From contig JAHEYT010000030.1 of assembly GCA_023251455.1 (NCBI GenBank), positions 62,001-126,000 of the forward strand: DNA of 64,000 nt, read 5' to 3'. The notes below the pieces were generated by a model. It searched no databases and was not told the DNA's origin. It was given only the letters and a program-made list of their open reading frames with translations. The translations under genes were made by a program, and so were the position numbers. Below are positions 18,402-28,254 of this stretch, piece by piece. The number at the start of each line of letters is the position of its first letter. Positions within the stretch are counted from its first letter, which is position 1. The DNA is from Bacteroidota bacterium (lineage in GTDB: Bacteria; Bacteroidota; Bacteroidia; Bacteroidales; Prolixibacteraceae).

Positions 18402-19445
18402 ATGAGCGCTATATCCCGTAGATTCCCCGCAGAATGGGAAAAACATCAGGCAACACTGTTGTCGTTTCCGGCTGAAGGCCGCGACTGGCCAGGAAAGTAC
18501 CATGCCATTAAATGGGCATTTGTGGAGATGATCAAAAAAGTGACCACTTACGAACCGGTTATCCTGATTATTAAGTCGGACGAAATGCGTGAGAAAGTGG
18601 CTGAGATGCTCGAACAGGCTCACGTCGATCCTTCGCAGGTGAGCTACATCATTAAGGATACCAACCGCAACTGGATGCGCGATTCGGGTCCGGCAATCGT
18701 TAAAACTGCCAATGGCGGCCTCGAAGCCATTCAATTCGGATTCACAGGCTGGGCCAAATACAAAAACCACAAGAAAGACCAAGGCATTCCGGCGGTAGTT
18801 GCCCAACATCTGGGAATGCCCGTTGTTCCTGCCATGTACAACAACAAACTGGTGGTTCTCGAAGGCGGCTCCATTGATGTAAATGGCTGCGGAACGCTGA
18901 TTACTACCGAAGAGTGTCTGATGGATCCGGTTCAGCAAATCAGGAATAAAGGATTCAGGAAAGAAGACTACGAAAATGTGTTTCGCGAATACATGGGCGT
19001 AACCAACACCATCTGGTTGGGAGAAGGCATTGAAGGCGACGATACGCACGGACATGTGGACGATATCTGCCGCTTTGTAAACCGAAATAGCGTGGTTGCC
19101 GTTCAAGAACCAAATACGAGCGACCCAAACCACCACAAACTCGAAGTCAACCTCGAAATACTCCGGAATGCCAAACTCGAAAATGGTGAAAAACTAAATG
19201 TGGTGACTATGCCGATGCCTGGCCGCCTCGACTTCGAAGACTTGCGTTTACCTGCCAGTTATGTGAATTTCCTGATGACTAATGGTTGTGTGCTGATGCC
19301 AACTTTCAATGATAAAAATGACTACAAAGCGCTTGGAATATTGACTGATCTATTTCCTGACCGCGATGTGATCGGGATTAATGCTGTCGATTTAGTTTGG
19401 GGATTGGGAACTTTGCATTGTTTGAGCCACGAAATTGCAGGATAA
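18402..19445 (+). CDS. aguA: Agmatine deiminase
   Basis: 347 residues, peptidyl-arginine-deiminase fold (Porphyromonas-type PAD/agmatine deiminase family). It converts agmatine to N-carbamoylputrescine and ammonia. Landmarks: FPAEWEKHQATLLSFP at the N-terminus, the substrate-binding Asp in NWMRDSGPAIV (Asp94), the catalytic His in DDTHGHVDDICRF, and the nucleophilic Cys340 in LGTLHCLSHEIAG eight residues from the C-terminus. No signal peptide, so it is cytoplasmic agmatine deiminase and not a secreted PAD. Works immediately before AguB in the arginine-agmatine-putrescine route. A long open frame on the opposite strand is an artefact of codon composition. Confidence 0.94.
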   Translation: MSAISRRFPAEWEKHQATLLSFPAEGRDWPGKYHAIKWAFVEMIKKVTTYEPVILIIKSDEMREKVAEMLEQAHVDPSQVSYIIKDTNRNWMRDSGPAIVKTANGGLEAIQFGFTGWAKYKNHKKDQGIPAVVAQHLGMPVVPAMYNNKLVVLEGGSIDVNGCGTLITTEECLMDPVQQIRNKGFRKEDYENVFREYMGVTNTIWLGEGIEGDDTHGHVDDICRFVNRNSVVAVQEPNTSDPNHHKLEVNLEILRNAKLENGEKLNVVTMPMPGRLDFEDLRLPASYVNFLMTNGCVLMPTFNDKNDYKALGILTDLFPDRDVIGINAVDLVWGLGTLHCLSHEIAG

Positions 19446-19450
19446 TAAAA

Positions 19451-19489
19451 ATAAGTCAGGGCTTCACTTTGAGTGAAACCCTGACTTAT
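19451..19489. terminator. Bidirectional terminator between aguA and the APC permease gene
   Basis: ATAAGTCAGGG (19451-19461) pairs with CCCTGACTTAT (19479-19489), and the inner TTCACT/AGTGAA also pairs around a TTG loop: an almost continuous 18-bp hairpin between convergent genes. Confidence 0.88.
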
Positions 19490-19491
19490 AA

Positions 19492-21219
19492 TTAGATTTC
19501 CTTTATCCGGCTATGTTTTGCCCCATAAGAAAAATAAATCAGCAAACCGATCAACAACCAAATACCAAATCGGAACCAGTTGGTTACCCCCAACTGGCTC
19601 ATTAAACCCAGATTGGTAAGTAGCCCGAGTACCGGAATGAGCGACCACCTTTTTGCCACCGCCTGAAAAGTGATGATAATTGAGACGATGCAAAAGATCA
19701 GGAATGGGAAATGATTCCGAATAATTTTGAACAGGTTAAAACCTTCTGAATGGTCTGATCTCAGAATGGATAATTCAACGCCGGAATTCAAGACCAAAAA
19801 CAAAAGTACTGCCCAAATTGGCAACAAGTACCTCCTACTGTCGGCATACGGAACCCGAAACCCTTTTCCATCATGTTTTTGTTGTCCGGTCGGATTCAAA
19901 ACAAGAATCCCTCCCGAAACGAGAATAAAAGCGAACAGAGTTCCGATACTGGTCAGGTCGGTTACTTCAGTCAGATTCATAAAAAGTGAAGGGATGGCAA
20001 CAACAAACCCGGTTACGATGGTAGCAAAAGCGGGAGTGCGGTATTTTGGGTGAAGCCGGGCAAAAATGGGAGGAAGAAGTCCGTCGCGGCTCATGCTCAT
20101 CCAGATACGCGGTTGCCCAAGCTGAAAAACCAACAGCACACTCGCCATCGCGATCACAGCACCGGCTGCAATCACTCCTGAAAGTTTGGTCAGGTGCAGC
20201 TTGGTAAATACATAAGCCATCGGGTCGGAAACTCCCAATTCGTTGTAAGGAACCATGCCGGTCAATACCAGACTGATCATCACATACAAAATCGTTGTAA
20301 TCAAGAGAGCATAGAACATCGACAAAGGCAAATCGCGCCTCGGATTTTTGCACTCCTCGGCAGTTGTCGAAATGGCATCGAACCCGATGTAGGCAAAGAA
20401 AACACCTGAAACGCCTTTCAAAACTCCGCCGATTCCGTTCGGGGCAAATGGGCTCCAGTTTTCAGGTTTCACGTAGAAAGCCCCCACACCAACTACAAGA
20501 AGCAAAATGGCAACTTTCAGCAAAACAAAAAAGTCGTTTGTTATTCGCGATTCCCTAATTCCACGATAACAAATCCAGGTAATCACGAAAACAATAAATA
20601 GCGCCGGAAGATCGGCTACAAAATGAAAATTACCAATAAGCGGAGCATTTGTCCATGCTGAATAGGCATCAGCCATTTCAGGACTTAAACCAGACAAAGG
20701 AGTACCGGTTTTCATGACATCAACTGACGCCTGATAACCCCTCGAAGCCGTTAAAAAATCGGTTGAGAGGTAACTTGGGATATGCATGCCCAACCCGTCC
20801 ATCAATCCGGTAAAATAACCCGACCACGAGATAGCCACAGCAATATTGCCAATGGCATATTCCATGATTAAATCCCAGCCAATAATCCAGGCAATCAGTT
20901 CACCAAAACTTACATAGGCATAAGTATAGGCGCTTCCACTGATTGGAATTGACGAGGCGAATTCGGCGTAACACATAGCAGACAATCCGCACGCAATGGC
21001 AGTAAACACAAATAGCAATGAAACGGCCGGACCACCACTGGCAGCCGCGTTTCCGATGGTGCTGAAAATTCCGGCACCGATTATGGCTGCAACACCAAGT
21101 GCCGTCAGGTCGAAGACTCGAAGGGTGCGCTTCATGCCACCAGTGCTTCCAGCCAATGAGTCGGCGTCGCTCAGGATGTGCGAAATGGATTTCTTCCGAA
21201 AGAGATTTTCTAAGTTCAC
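19492..21219 (-). CDS. APC-superfamily amino-acid permease (cationic amino-acid transporter type)
   Basis: 575 residues with about 14 hydrophobic helices. The first helix carries the APC signature GVAAIIGAGIFSTIG (IGAGIF at 47-52), and SGSAYTYAYVSFGELIAWIIGWDL is typical of the CAT/YfnA-like group. VFFAYIGFDAISTTAEECKNPRRDLP is the conserved TM6-7 region. Expected role: proton- or sodium-coupled uptake of amino acids across the inner membrane. It is convergent with aguA; arginine or related cationic amino acids as substrate would fit the polyamine genes, but that is inference. A -7 box on the minus strand (21245-21238) precedes the ATG. Confidence 0.92.
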   Translation of the reverse strand: MNLENLFRKKSISHILSDADSLAGSTGGMKRTLRVFDLTALGVAAIIGAGIFSTIGNAAASGGPAVSLLFVFTAIACGLSAMCYAEFASSIPISGSAYTYAYVSFGELIAWIIGWDLIMEYAIGNIAVAISWSGYFTGLMDGLGMHIPSYLSTDFLTASRGYQASVDVMKTGTPLSGLSPEMADAYSAWTNAPLIGNFHFVADLPALFIVFVITWICYRGIRESRITNDFFVLLKVAILLLVVGVGAFYVKPENWSPFAPNGIGGVLKGVSGVFFAYIGFDAISTTAEECKNPRRDLPLSMFYALLITTILYVMISLVLTGMVPYNELGVSDPMAYVFTKLHLTKLSGVIAAGAVIAMASVLLVFQLGQPRIWMSMSRDGLLPPIFARLHPKYRTPAFATIVTGFVVAIPSLFMNLTEVTDLTSIGTLFAFILVSGGILVLNPTGQQKHDGKGFRVPYADSRRYLLPIWAVLLFLVLNSGVELSILRSDHSEGFNLFKIIRNHFPFLIFCIVSIIITFQAVAKRWSLIPVLGLLTNLGLMSQLGVTNWFRFGIWLLIGLLIYFSYGAKHSRIKEI

Positions 21220-21237
21220 TGGACTTTATGTATTGGG

Positions 21238-21245
21238 CAAAAATA
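21238..21245 (-). promoter_or_regulatory. -7 promoter box (TATTTTTG) for the APC permease gene
   Basis: The plus strand reads CAAAAATA, so the minus strand is TAnnTTTG, 18 nt before the ATG. The short leader makes this a moderate candidate. Confidence 0.35.
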
Positions 21246-21457
21246 AAGAAAAAAAAACCAGATATATTAATCCGGCAGCATTTCAAACATTATGACATTT
21301 GACAAAGATAGCCTTTAAATAAAGCCGGAGGATAAATGAAGAATGAGCTAAAATTAAAATGGAGGGTTACCTTTTATAGGTTTCCGGAATATAGACTGGT
21401 TTTTATAACTAAACGACCCAAAAGAAAAACAAAATTAATTGACCATTTTCATAAAAA

Positions 21458-22000
21458 ATGATTAAAAAAGCTCAGCTAAAGATCGTAATGATCCTACTCT
21501 TAAGTGTTGTCCTCCATCTTTCCTCCCAATCTCAAAATCGTAAGTATTTTATTATTAGCGGAAAAATCATGTCTGAGTTGAATGATATGGGCAACAGTTC
21601 TGTTGAAATTATCAAAAATAACCAGAAAGGTGTTTCGTTACAAATATCCAAACTAGGCCGATTCAGACTTGAACTCGAATACAATACCAAGTATCAGCTC
21701 ACATTTAATAAAAAAGGTACTCAACAAAAAACCATCGTTGTAAATACCGAAGTCCCTGAAAAAGCAATCAATAGACCATCTAATTTTCCACATTTCTTAA
21801 TGGCCGTTCAACTTTTTTCAGGCAACGCCGATATGGTAAATCAGATTCAACACATTAGCTACTCTTCACAAAATGATTGTTTTACAAGAGTACCTACTTT
21901 GTTTGATCTAGAATATGTTGACAAAAGCATTTCGATCCAAAATCCAAATATCCAGTCTCAGGAAAACAAAGTCAAATTGCAGGCATATCATGTATTCTAA
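21458..22000 (+). CDS. Small secreted protein homologous to the N-terminus of the giant repeat protein
   Basis: 180 residues with a signal peptide (hydrophobic core IVMILLLSVVLHLSS). Residues 29-120 align with the first 120 residues of the following 1979-residue protein: RKYFIISGKI against KKFFVITGKI, GRFRLELEYN against GRFRFELEFF, and NFPHFLMAVQLF against DFPPFPMIVQLT. It therefore carries the same beta-rich N-terminal domain but none of the TPR-like repeats, and the C-terminal 60 residues are unrelated. Either a paralogue or a partial duplication that survived. Its base composition is as AT-rich as the surrounding spacers, and its sequence is more diverged, so it may be decaying. Function unknown. 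Confidence 0.7.
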   Translation: MIKKAQLKIVMILLLSVVLHLSSQSQNRKYFIISGKIMSELNDMGNSSVEIIKNNQKGVSLQISKLGRFRLELEYNTKYQLTFNKKGTQQKTIVVNTEVPEKAINRPSNFPHFLMAVQLFSGNADMVNQIQHISYSSQNDCFTRVPTLFDLEYVDKSISIQNPNIQSQENKVKLQAYHVF

Positions 22001-22242
22001 GATATAAAATCAGTTTTATATTGGAAATCTTTGTTCACAGTATAAAAAAAAACTCTCGAATATCTTCAATCCAATAAAATCCAATCTTAAACGTTATCAA
22101 TTGATCTGGTTTTATCGATAATAGCCTCAATAAACACGAGCACAATGCTTATCTTTTCGTTGATTTGGTTATTTTTACGAGGCGATTAAGTTGTTTTTAA
22201 ATCCAATTCGCTTTAATCATATTTCATCGAATTTAAACGCAT

Positions 22243-25200
22243 ATGCAAAAAATAGGTCGGATAGGTTTTCTGGGTTTTCTGATTCTTATTCTGTCAATTC
22301 AGATTCCAGCACTGGCACAAAGCAAGAAATTTTTTGTTATAACCGGAAAGATTGTACCGGAAACTGAGGGAACTGGTAATGGAAGTATCGAGGTTACCAA
22401 AAACGGGAAAGAAACTTCAAATATCGATATTCCCAAAAACGGCCGCTTCCGTTTCGAACTCGAATTCTTCAATGAATTTAGCTTAACCTTCAAATATCCC
22501 GGACACTTTAACAAAATCATCATTGTATCGACAGAAATTCCGCAGGAAGTATGGCAACGTGATAATGATTTTCCTCCCTTTCCAATGATCGTTCAATTGA
22601 CTAAAGAATTTGAAGGAATTGACAAAAGCTTTACCTTAAAACCATCGGGAAGAATATTTTATGGAAAAGACATTGATAACTTTGAGAAAGAAAGTTACAT
22701 ATCTGATTTACAATTTACCGAACAGATTGCAACAGCCAAATCACAGGCCAATCAAGTAGAAAAAGAAGCTGCATCAATCACAAAAGAAAATGCGCAGGAT
22801 TTAGCTGCTAAACAGAGAAATTTCGATCAGTTAATTAAAGAAGCCGATGCAAATTATCAAAGAGGCGAATACCAGATGGCTTTAATGAAATACCTGGAAG
22901 CTCACAAGCTATTTCCTGAAAAAGCCTATCCAAATGATCGTGTAGCCGAACTTCAGGATTTGGTGAAAGCGCTTGAAATTACCGAAAAACAAAAAACAGA
23001 ATTAGAACAAAAATACAAATCGGCTATTGCCAAAGCGAATGGCTTTTTCGATCAAAAGAGTTACAAAGATGCCAGACCCATATATGAAGAAGCCTTGCAA
23101 TACAAACCAGGCGATGTCTTTTCAAATGGACGAATCAACGAAATTGATCAGTTACTTGCCTTACTTGAAAAACAAAATCAGTTTAAAGACCTGATTGCCA
23201 ATGCTGATAACAATTACAAATCAAAAAATTTCGATCAGGCCATTACTTTATATAATCAGGCGAAACTGCTTGTTCCCGAAGATCAATACCCCCAGAATCA
23301 AATCAATTTGATTACTCAGGAAAAGCAACAACAGGCTCAGCTTGACCAGCGTGAGAAAGATTATAGCCAGGCTTTACAGACTGCCAACAATCTGGCTCAG
23401 CAGAAAGATTATCTCCAGGCTTTAAACACATATAAAAAAGCGCTTGGATTAAAACCCGACAGCCAGTTGGCAAAAGATAAAATAGCAGAAACAGAACTGG
23501 CAATGGTTGCTATTGAAAACGACAAAAAATATCTTCAGGCCATTCAACTTGCCGATCAGGCCCTGGCAAAAAATGATTTGCAAAATGCTAAAATGCAATA
23601 TCAGGAAGCCTTGAAACTGAAATCTGAAGCCTACCCGAAAACCAAACTTGCTGAAATTGCAGCTTCAGAATCAAAGGAGATTGATTTTAACAATTTGGTA
23701 GCCAAAGCCGAAAAAGCATTTGCCAACAACAACTTTGACGAAGCGCTGAACACATTTACGGAAGCGCTAAAGCTAAAACCATCGGATACTGCAATAAAAA
23801 AACGAATTGACGATATCCAGAACCTGAAGAATAAGGAATTAACTGAAAAAGAATACGCAGGACTGATTGCGCAGGCTGATCAGAGTTTTAACGAAAATCG
23901 ATTCGATGATGCGATAGCGGTTTACAACAAAGCCCTTCAGATCAAAAAATCAGAAACATATCCGAAAGATCAGCTCAAAAAAATAGATTCGTACCAATCG
24001 TTGCTAAAAAAAGCGGATAAGAGTTTTCTGGCCAAAGATTACCCAAATTCAATCCTTTTATTCAACAACATTCTTGAATTGAAGCCAAAAGACAATTATG
24101 CTGCAATCAAAATTGATGAAATCCAGAAAATCCAGTCAGATCAAAAACAACAGGAAGAAAAGGCTCAGTCCGAACTTCTGGCTTACAATGAGGCAATTAA
24201 AGTGGCCGACCAGCTATTTACAGCTCAAAGCTACCCTGAATCGCTGATTAAGTACAAGGACGCATTGACAATGAAAGCTGCCGAGACTTATCCGCAGAAA
24301 AGAATAAAAGAAATTGAAAGTATTCTGGACAAAGCCGAAAAAGAAAAAGCACGCATAGAAAAAGAATACCAGGCCGCAATCGCCCAGGCCGACAAAAGCT
24401 TCGGATCAAAAGATTATACCAGCTCACTTACTTCATACAATACTGCTCTTGGGTTAAAGGCAAATGACAGCTATTCGACTGGAAAAGTTGCTGAAATCCA
24501 GAAAATTCAAATAGAACTTAAACAACTTGAAGAAAAGTCAAAAGCCGAATTGCTGGCGTATACTAATGTGATTAAAATTGCTGATCAGTTGTTTACTGCA
24601 AAAAGCTACTCAGAATCACTGAATAAATACAAGGAAGCTTCTGCCATAAAAACAAATGAAACTTATCCGCAAAATAGGATTAAAGAAATTGAAAGCATCC
24701 TCGATGGAATTGAAAAAGATAAAGCACGGATAGAAAGCGAATATAAAGCCAGTATTGCGCAAGCCGATAATCTGTTTGAAAAGAAAGATTACGCCAATGC
24801 TCAGGCCGAATACCGGAAAGCATTGACGATAAAAGCTGATCAGGTATATCCAAAAGATCAGATCCGAAAAATTGACGAAACTCTTGCTGAGAATCGTCGC
24901 CGTGAAGAAGAAAACCTGAAGCAGCAGCAGGATAAACAGAATCTTGCATTTAATCAGGCCATGGCAAGCGGCGATAAATCGTTTAGTGAAAATGATTTTA
25001 ATTCTGCTAAAACTGGGTACGAAACCGCTTTAACTATTAAGCCAAACGATGCGGTTGCCAAAGAAAAATACGGACAAACCGAAGCTAAAATCGCCCAGAT
25101 TGCCCGAAATACCCAGGCATATAACAAAGCCATTACCGATGCTAACAATCGATTAACGGCGAAACAGTATCCGGAAGCCAGAGAAAAATACATGGAGGCA

Positions 25201-28182
25201 CTTCAGTATCTGCCAGACTCTGATTATCCGAAGCGTCAGGTGGCTAAAATTGATGAGTTACTGGCACTGCAGGAATCGGAAGCAAAAACCAGACGTGATT
25301 TTGACCAGGCACTTGCCGAAGGAGAGTCTTTATTTAAGATTAAAGATCTGTTGAAAGCTAAAGATGCTTTTATGAAGGCTTATAACTTAATCCCTTCAGA
25401 AGTTGTTCCGCCGAAAAGAATCAGCGAAATCAATAATTTAATTGCAGAACAGGAACGTAATGATGCTGCATTGAAAGCTATCCTGGAAGCCTATCAGAAA
25501 GTTATTCAGCGGGCTGATACTCATTTTGGCAATAAGGAATACAGCACGGCTCAGCTGGCTTACAGCGAAGCATTGCTGGTTAAATCTGATGAAAAATATC
25601 CGCAAGACCAGCTGGATTTGATTGCTAAACTTCTGAAAGAACAAAACGAACAGAATTACAAAACTGCGATTGCGAAAGCTGACAATTCGTTTAACTCAAA
25701 CCAATTTGACAATGCTATTACAAGTTATCAGGATGCTTTGAAGTATAAAAAAGATGATCCTTATGCAACGAAAAGGCTTAAAGATATTGAACAGAAAATA
25801 GCTGACATAGAAGCTGAAAATAATCGTTTGAAGAAGTTTGTAGATCAGTACAAAGCTTTAATTGCTGAGGCTGATAACGATTTTAGAAACAAAACTTATT
25901 TGATCGCGAAGGAAAAATACCAAAAGGCTTTAACCTTAAAACCAGCCGAAATTTATCCGAAAGATCAAATCACTAAAATTGACGGACTTTTGTATGAGCT
26001 TCAAAAAGCCGATGAAAAGGACAAGCAATACGCACAGTTTATTCAAGAGGCACAGGATGCATTTCAGGCAAATAAACTAAAGGAAGCCCGTGTTTTGTAC
26101 CAGAAAGGCTACAACCTGAAACCTTTTGAACCACTGCCACCAATGCGCATTGCCGAAATCGACCGGATGCTTGCCCAACTTGATGAAACGGCGAAACTGG
26201 CTGCCATGGAAGAAGCTCAGCGGCTGGCAAAAGAAAAAGCTGACCGAGAACAGTACAACAATGCCGTTGCTGCAGGCGATAAAGCATTTGCCGGAAAACT
26301 ATATAAAATTGCGAGGGTTCATTATACCGATGCACTGATTGCCCTGCCCAACGAGAAATATCCAAAAGACCAGATCGCTAAAATTGATGATTTGCTGGCT
26401 CAGGAAGCAATGGATAAGATGCTTGCAAGCCAAAAGGCTCAGCAAGATTCCATTCTGAATGCCAAAAATAAGTTGTTTGAGATGGCCATGTCGTCAGCAA
26501 AAGACCATGGACAGAATCAGCGCTACGAACAAGCCATTCAAAAATATAACGATGCCATCAGTATTAAACCCGATCAAAGAAGTGTTATCCAAAAGTATAT
26601 CAACGATATTGAAGATAAGATGAAACTTCTGGCCAGACAGGATGCAGAATACAAGCGATTGATCAAACTTGCTGACGGATATTATACTGAATCACAGCTC
26701 AATGAAGCATTAACAGAATATCAGAATGCCCTCAAAATTAAGCCTGAAGAAGAGTATCCAAAGAATCAGATCAAGGAAATACAATCGCAACTGGCCGCCC
26801 GCGAACAAAACTACACAAATGCGATAGCAAGAGCTGATAAAGCTTTTGACGCATCGGACTGGATCAGTGCGAAAACCGGTTATACCGAAGCTTTAGGCGT
26901 GAAACCCAATGAAACTTATCCGGCAAACCGGCTGAAAGAGGTTAATCAGAAAATTGCAGATGCAAATCTGGCCGCATTGAGCAATTCTGCCACTAATAAA
27001 GCATACGCTGAGACGATGGAAAAAGCAGAGAAAGCACTTAAAGAAGACCAGCTTTCTTCAGCCAAAATGCAATTTCAGATGGCACAATCCATTAAACCTG
27101 ACGAAAAATTACCTGCTCAGCGAATCAACGAAATTGATACACTGATCGATCAACGTAACAAGGATCGTCTGGCTAACGCACAACGCGAAATCGACGAAAA
27201 ATATCGTCAGGCCATTTCTGTTGCCGATAATTCTTATCGTGAAAAAACATACAACATTGCTAAGCTTCAATATCAGCAAGCATTACTAATTAAGCCTGAA
27301 GAATCTTACCCAAAAACGCAGATAGCTTTGATGGATAAGTTGATGAATGAAGTGAAACCCGTTGAAACTTACGTCATGAAGCTGCCGGAAGTTGAACCTG
27401 CTAAGCCAGCACCAAAGCCGATTTACAATCCGCAGGAATCGGCTCAGGCAACCGAAGCTCGTGCACAGATGTATAATACAATTACAGATTATGACGAAGC
27501 CATTAAAAAAGCTGATGATCTATTTGGCATCAAAGACTATTCAGTAGCACGATTCTATTACTATAAGGCTACCGAAATAAAACCATCAGAAGAATATCCG
27601 AAAAAACAGGTCGATCTAATTCGAAAACTGATCGATTCGCAACTATCAGCTGCTGATCTTTCAGAATACGACAAAGCTATAACCCAGGCTGACAATGCAT
27701 TTGCCAGCAAAAACTATCAGATTGCTAAATTCTTCTATTATAAAGCGCTCGGCATCAAATCGTGGGAAAAATATCCAAAAGACCGTATCAACGAAATTTT
27801 GGCCCTGACTAATTCACTGCTTTCAGAAAAAGAAGAAAAAGAGTACCGCGACTTTATAGCCAAAGCCGATGAAGCATATTTTAATAAAGACATGTCCATT
27901 TCACGCTTCTATTACAACAAAGCCTTAGCAATAAAGAAAGACGAAAACTATCCAAGGATAAAACTAAAGGATATCCAAAAACTGATTGATCAGGATTCGC
28001 ACGATCAGGAAAATGAGCAATACAGAAAACTGATAGAGCAAGGCGATGAGGCGTTGCAGCTCAAAAATTACAGTATTGCACGTTTCAATTACAACAAAGC
28101 GCTGACCATGAAACCGGATGAAAAATACCCGAAAGATCAGCTGAAAAAACTGAAAGAAGCATTACAAAATCAGAACAATTAA
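22243..28182 (+). CDS. Giant periplasmic TPR-like repeat protein (1979 residues)
   Basis: Residues 1-26 are a signal peptide ending in ALAQ. Residues 27-135 form a beta-rich domain shared with the preceding small protein. From residue 193 to the end there are about 29 degenerate repeats of 50-75 residues, each with the pattern (aromatic)xxAIxxADxxFxxKxYxxAxxxYxxALxxKPxExYPKxQIxxI followed by a charged coiled-coil-like linker rich in K, E and Q. The A/G/Y spacing is that of TPR helical pairs; the YPKDQI element recurs almost unchanged in most units. No catalytic domain, membrane anchor or sorting signal is visible. A long periplasmic superhelix or scaffold is the simplest reading; the partner is unknown. 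A hairpin follows the stop; the next gene, 72 nt on, may be in the same unit. Confidence 0.85.
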   Translation: MQKIGRIGFLGFLILILSIQIPALAQSKKFFVITGKIVPETEGTGNGSIEVTKNGKETSNIDIPKNGRFRFELEFFNEFSLTFKYPGHFNKIIIVSTEIPQEVWQRDNDFPPFPMIVQLTKEFEGIDKSFTLKPSGRIFYGKDIDNFEKESYISDLQFTEQIATAKSQANQVEKEAASITKENAQDLAAKQRNFDQLIKEADANYQRGEYQMALMKYLEAHKLFPEKAYPNDRVAELQDLVKALEITEKQKTELEQKYKSAIAKANGFFDQKSYKDARPIYEEALQYKPGDVFSNGRINEIDQLLALLEKQNQFKDLIANADNNYKSKNFDQAITLYNQAKLLVPEDQYPQNQINLITQEKQQQAQLDQREKDYSQALQTANNLAQQKDYLQALNTYKKALGLKPDSQLAKDKIAETELAMVAIENDKKYLQAIQLADQALAKNDLQNAKMQYQEALKLKSEAYPKTKLAEIAASESKEIDFNNLVAKAEKAFANNNFDEALNTFTEALKLKPSDTAIKKRIDDIQNLKNKELTEKEYAGLIAQADQSFNENRFDDAIAVYNKALQIKKSETYPKDQLKKIDSYQSLLKKADKSFLAKDYPNSILLFNNILELKPKDNYAAIKIDEIQKIQSDQKQQEEKAQSELLAYNEAIKVADQLFTAQSYPESLIKYKDALTMKAAETYPQKRIKEIESILDKAEKEKARIEKEYQAAIAQADKSFGSKDYTSSLTSYNTALGLKANDSYSTGKVAEIQKIQIELKQLEEKSKAELLAYTNVIKIADQLFTAKSYSESLNKYKEASAIKTNETYPQNRIKEIESILDGIEKDKARIESEYKASIAQADNLFEKKDYANAQAEYRKALTIKADQVYPKDQIRKIDETLAENRRREEENLKQQQDKQNLAFNQAMASGDKSFSENDFNSAKTGYETALTIKPNDAVAKEKYGQTEAKIAQIARNTQAYNKAITDANNRLTAKQYPEAREKYMEALQYLPDSDYPKRQVAKIDELLALQESEAKTRRDFDQALAEGESLFKIKDLLKAKDAFMKAYNLIPSEVVPPKRISEINNLIAEQERNDAALKAILEAYQKVIQRADTHFGNKEYSTAQLAYSEALLVKSDEKYPQDQLDLIAKLLKEQNEQNYKTAIAKADNSFNSNQFDNAITSYQDALKYKKDDPYATKRLKDIEQKIADIEAENNRLKKFVDQYKALIAEADNDFRNKTYLIAKEKYQKALTLKPAEIYPKDQITKIDGLLYELQKADEKDKQYAQFIQEAQDAFQANKLKEARVLYQKGYNLKPFEPLPPMRIAEIDRMLAQLDETAKLAAMEEAQRLAKEKADREQYNNAVAAGDKAFAGKLYKIARVHYTDALIALPNEKYPKDQIAKIDDLLAQEAMDKMLASQKAQQDSILNAKNKLFEMAMSSAKDHGQNQRYEQAIQKYNDAISIKPDQRSVIQKYINDIEDKMKLLARQDAEYKRLIKLADGYYTESQLNEALTEYQNALKIKPEEEYPKNQIKEIQSQLAAREQNYTNAIARADKAFDASDWISAKTGYTEALGVKPNETYPANRLKEVNQKIADANLAALSNSATNKAYAETMEKAEKALKEDQLSSAKMQFQMAQSIKPDEKLPAQRINEIDTLIDQRNKDRLANAQREIDEKYRQAISVADNSYREKTYNIAKLQYQQALLIKPEESYPKTQIALMDKLMNEVKPVETYVMKLPEVEPAKPAPKPIYNPQESAQATEARAQMYNTITDYDEAIKKADDLFGIKDYSVARFYYYKATEIKPSEEYPKKQVDLIRKLIDSQLSAADLSEYDKAITQADNAFASKNYQIAKFFYYKALGIKSWEKYPKDRINEILALTNSLLSEKEEKEYRDFIAKADEAYFNKDMSISRFYYNKALAIKKDENYPRIKLKDIQKLIDQDSHDQENEQYRKLIEQGDEALQLKNYSIARFNYNKALTMKPDEKYPKDQLKKLKEALQNQNN
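22819..28182 (+). repeat. About 29 tandem protein-coding repeats inside the giant gene
   Basis: Units begin at residues such as NFDQLIKEADANYQ, KYKSAIAKANGFF, EYQAAIAQADKSF and QYRKLIEQGDEAL. Unit length varies with the linker. Units 8-9 and 10-11 resemble each other as a two-unit block (AIKVADQLFTAQSY against VIKIADQLFTAKSY, RIKEIESILD in both), pointing to a more recent duplication. The last four units share an ARFYYxKA variant. Confidence 0.85.
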
Positions 28183-28190
28183 TTTTGACA

Positions 28191-28225
28191 AAGTGAGCGG
28201 GTGACTTAATGTCAACCGCTCACTT
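28191..28225 (+). terminator. Hairpin after the giant repeat gene
   Basis: AAGTGAGCGG (28191-28200) pairs with CCGCTCACTT (28216-28225), and GTGAC/GTCA pair inside. Followed by ATATAAAC, not a T-run, so it may attenuate and not fully terminate. Confidence 0.6.
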
Positions 28226-28254
28226 ATATAAACTAACAGAAAATACTATTCGAC

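Noticed and set aside
18357-19136. Long open frame (259 codons) on the minus strand opposite aguA
   Set aside because: The plus-strand gene has a full set of agmatine deiminase motifs; the reverse frame has no family motif and no promoter of its own.
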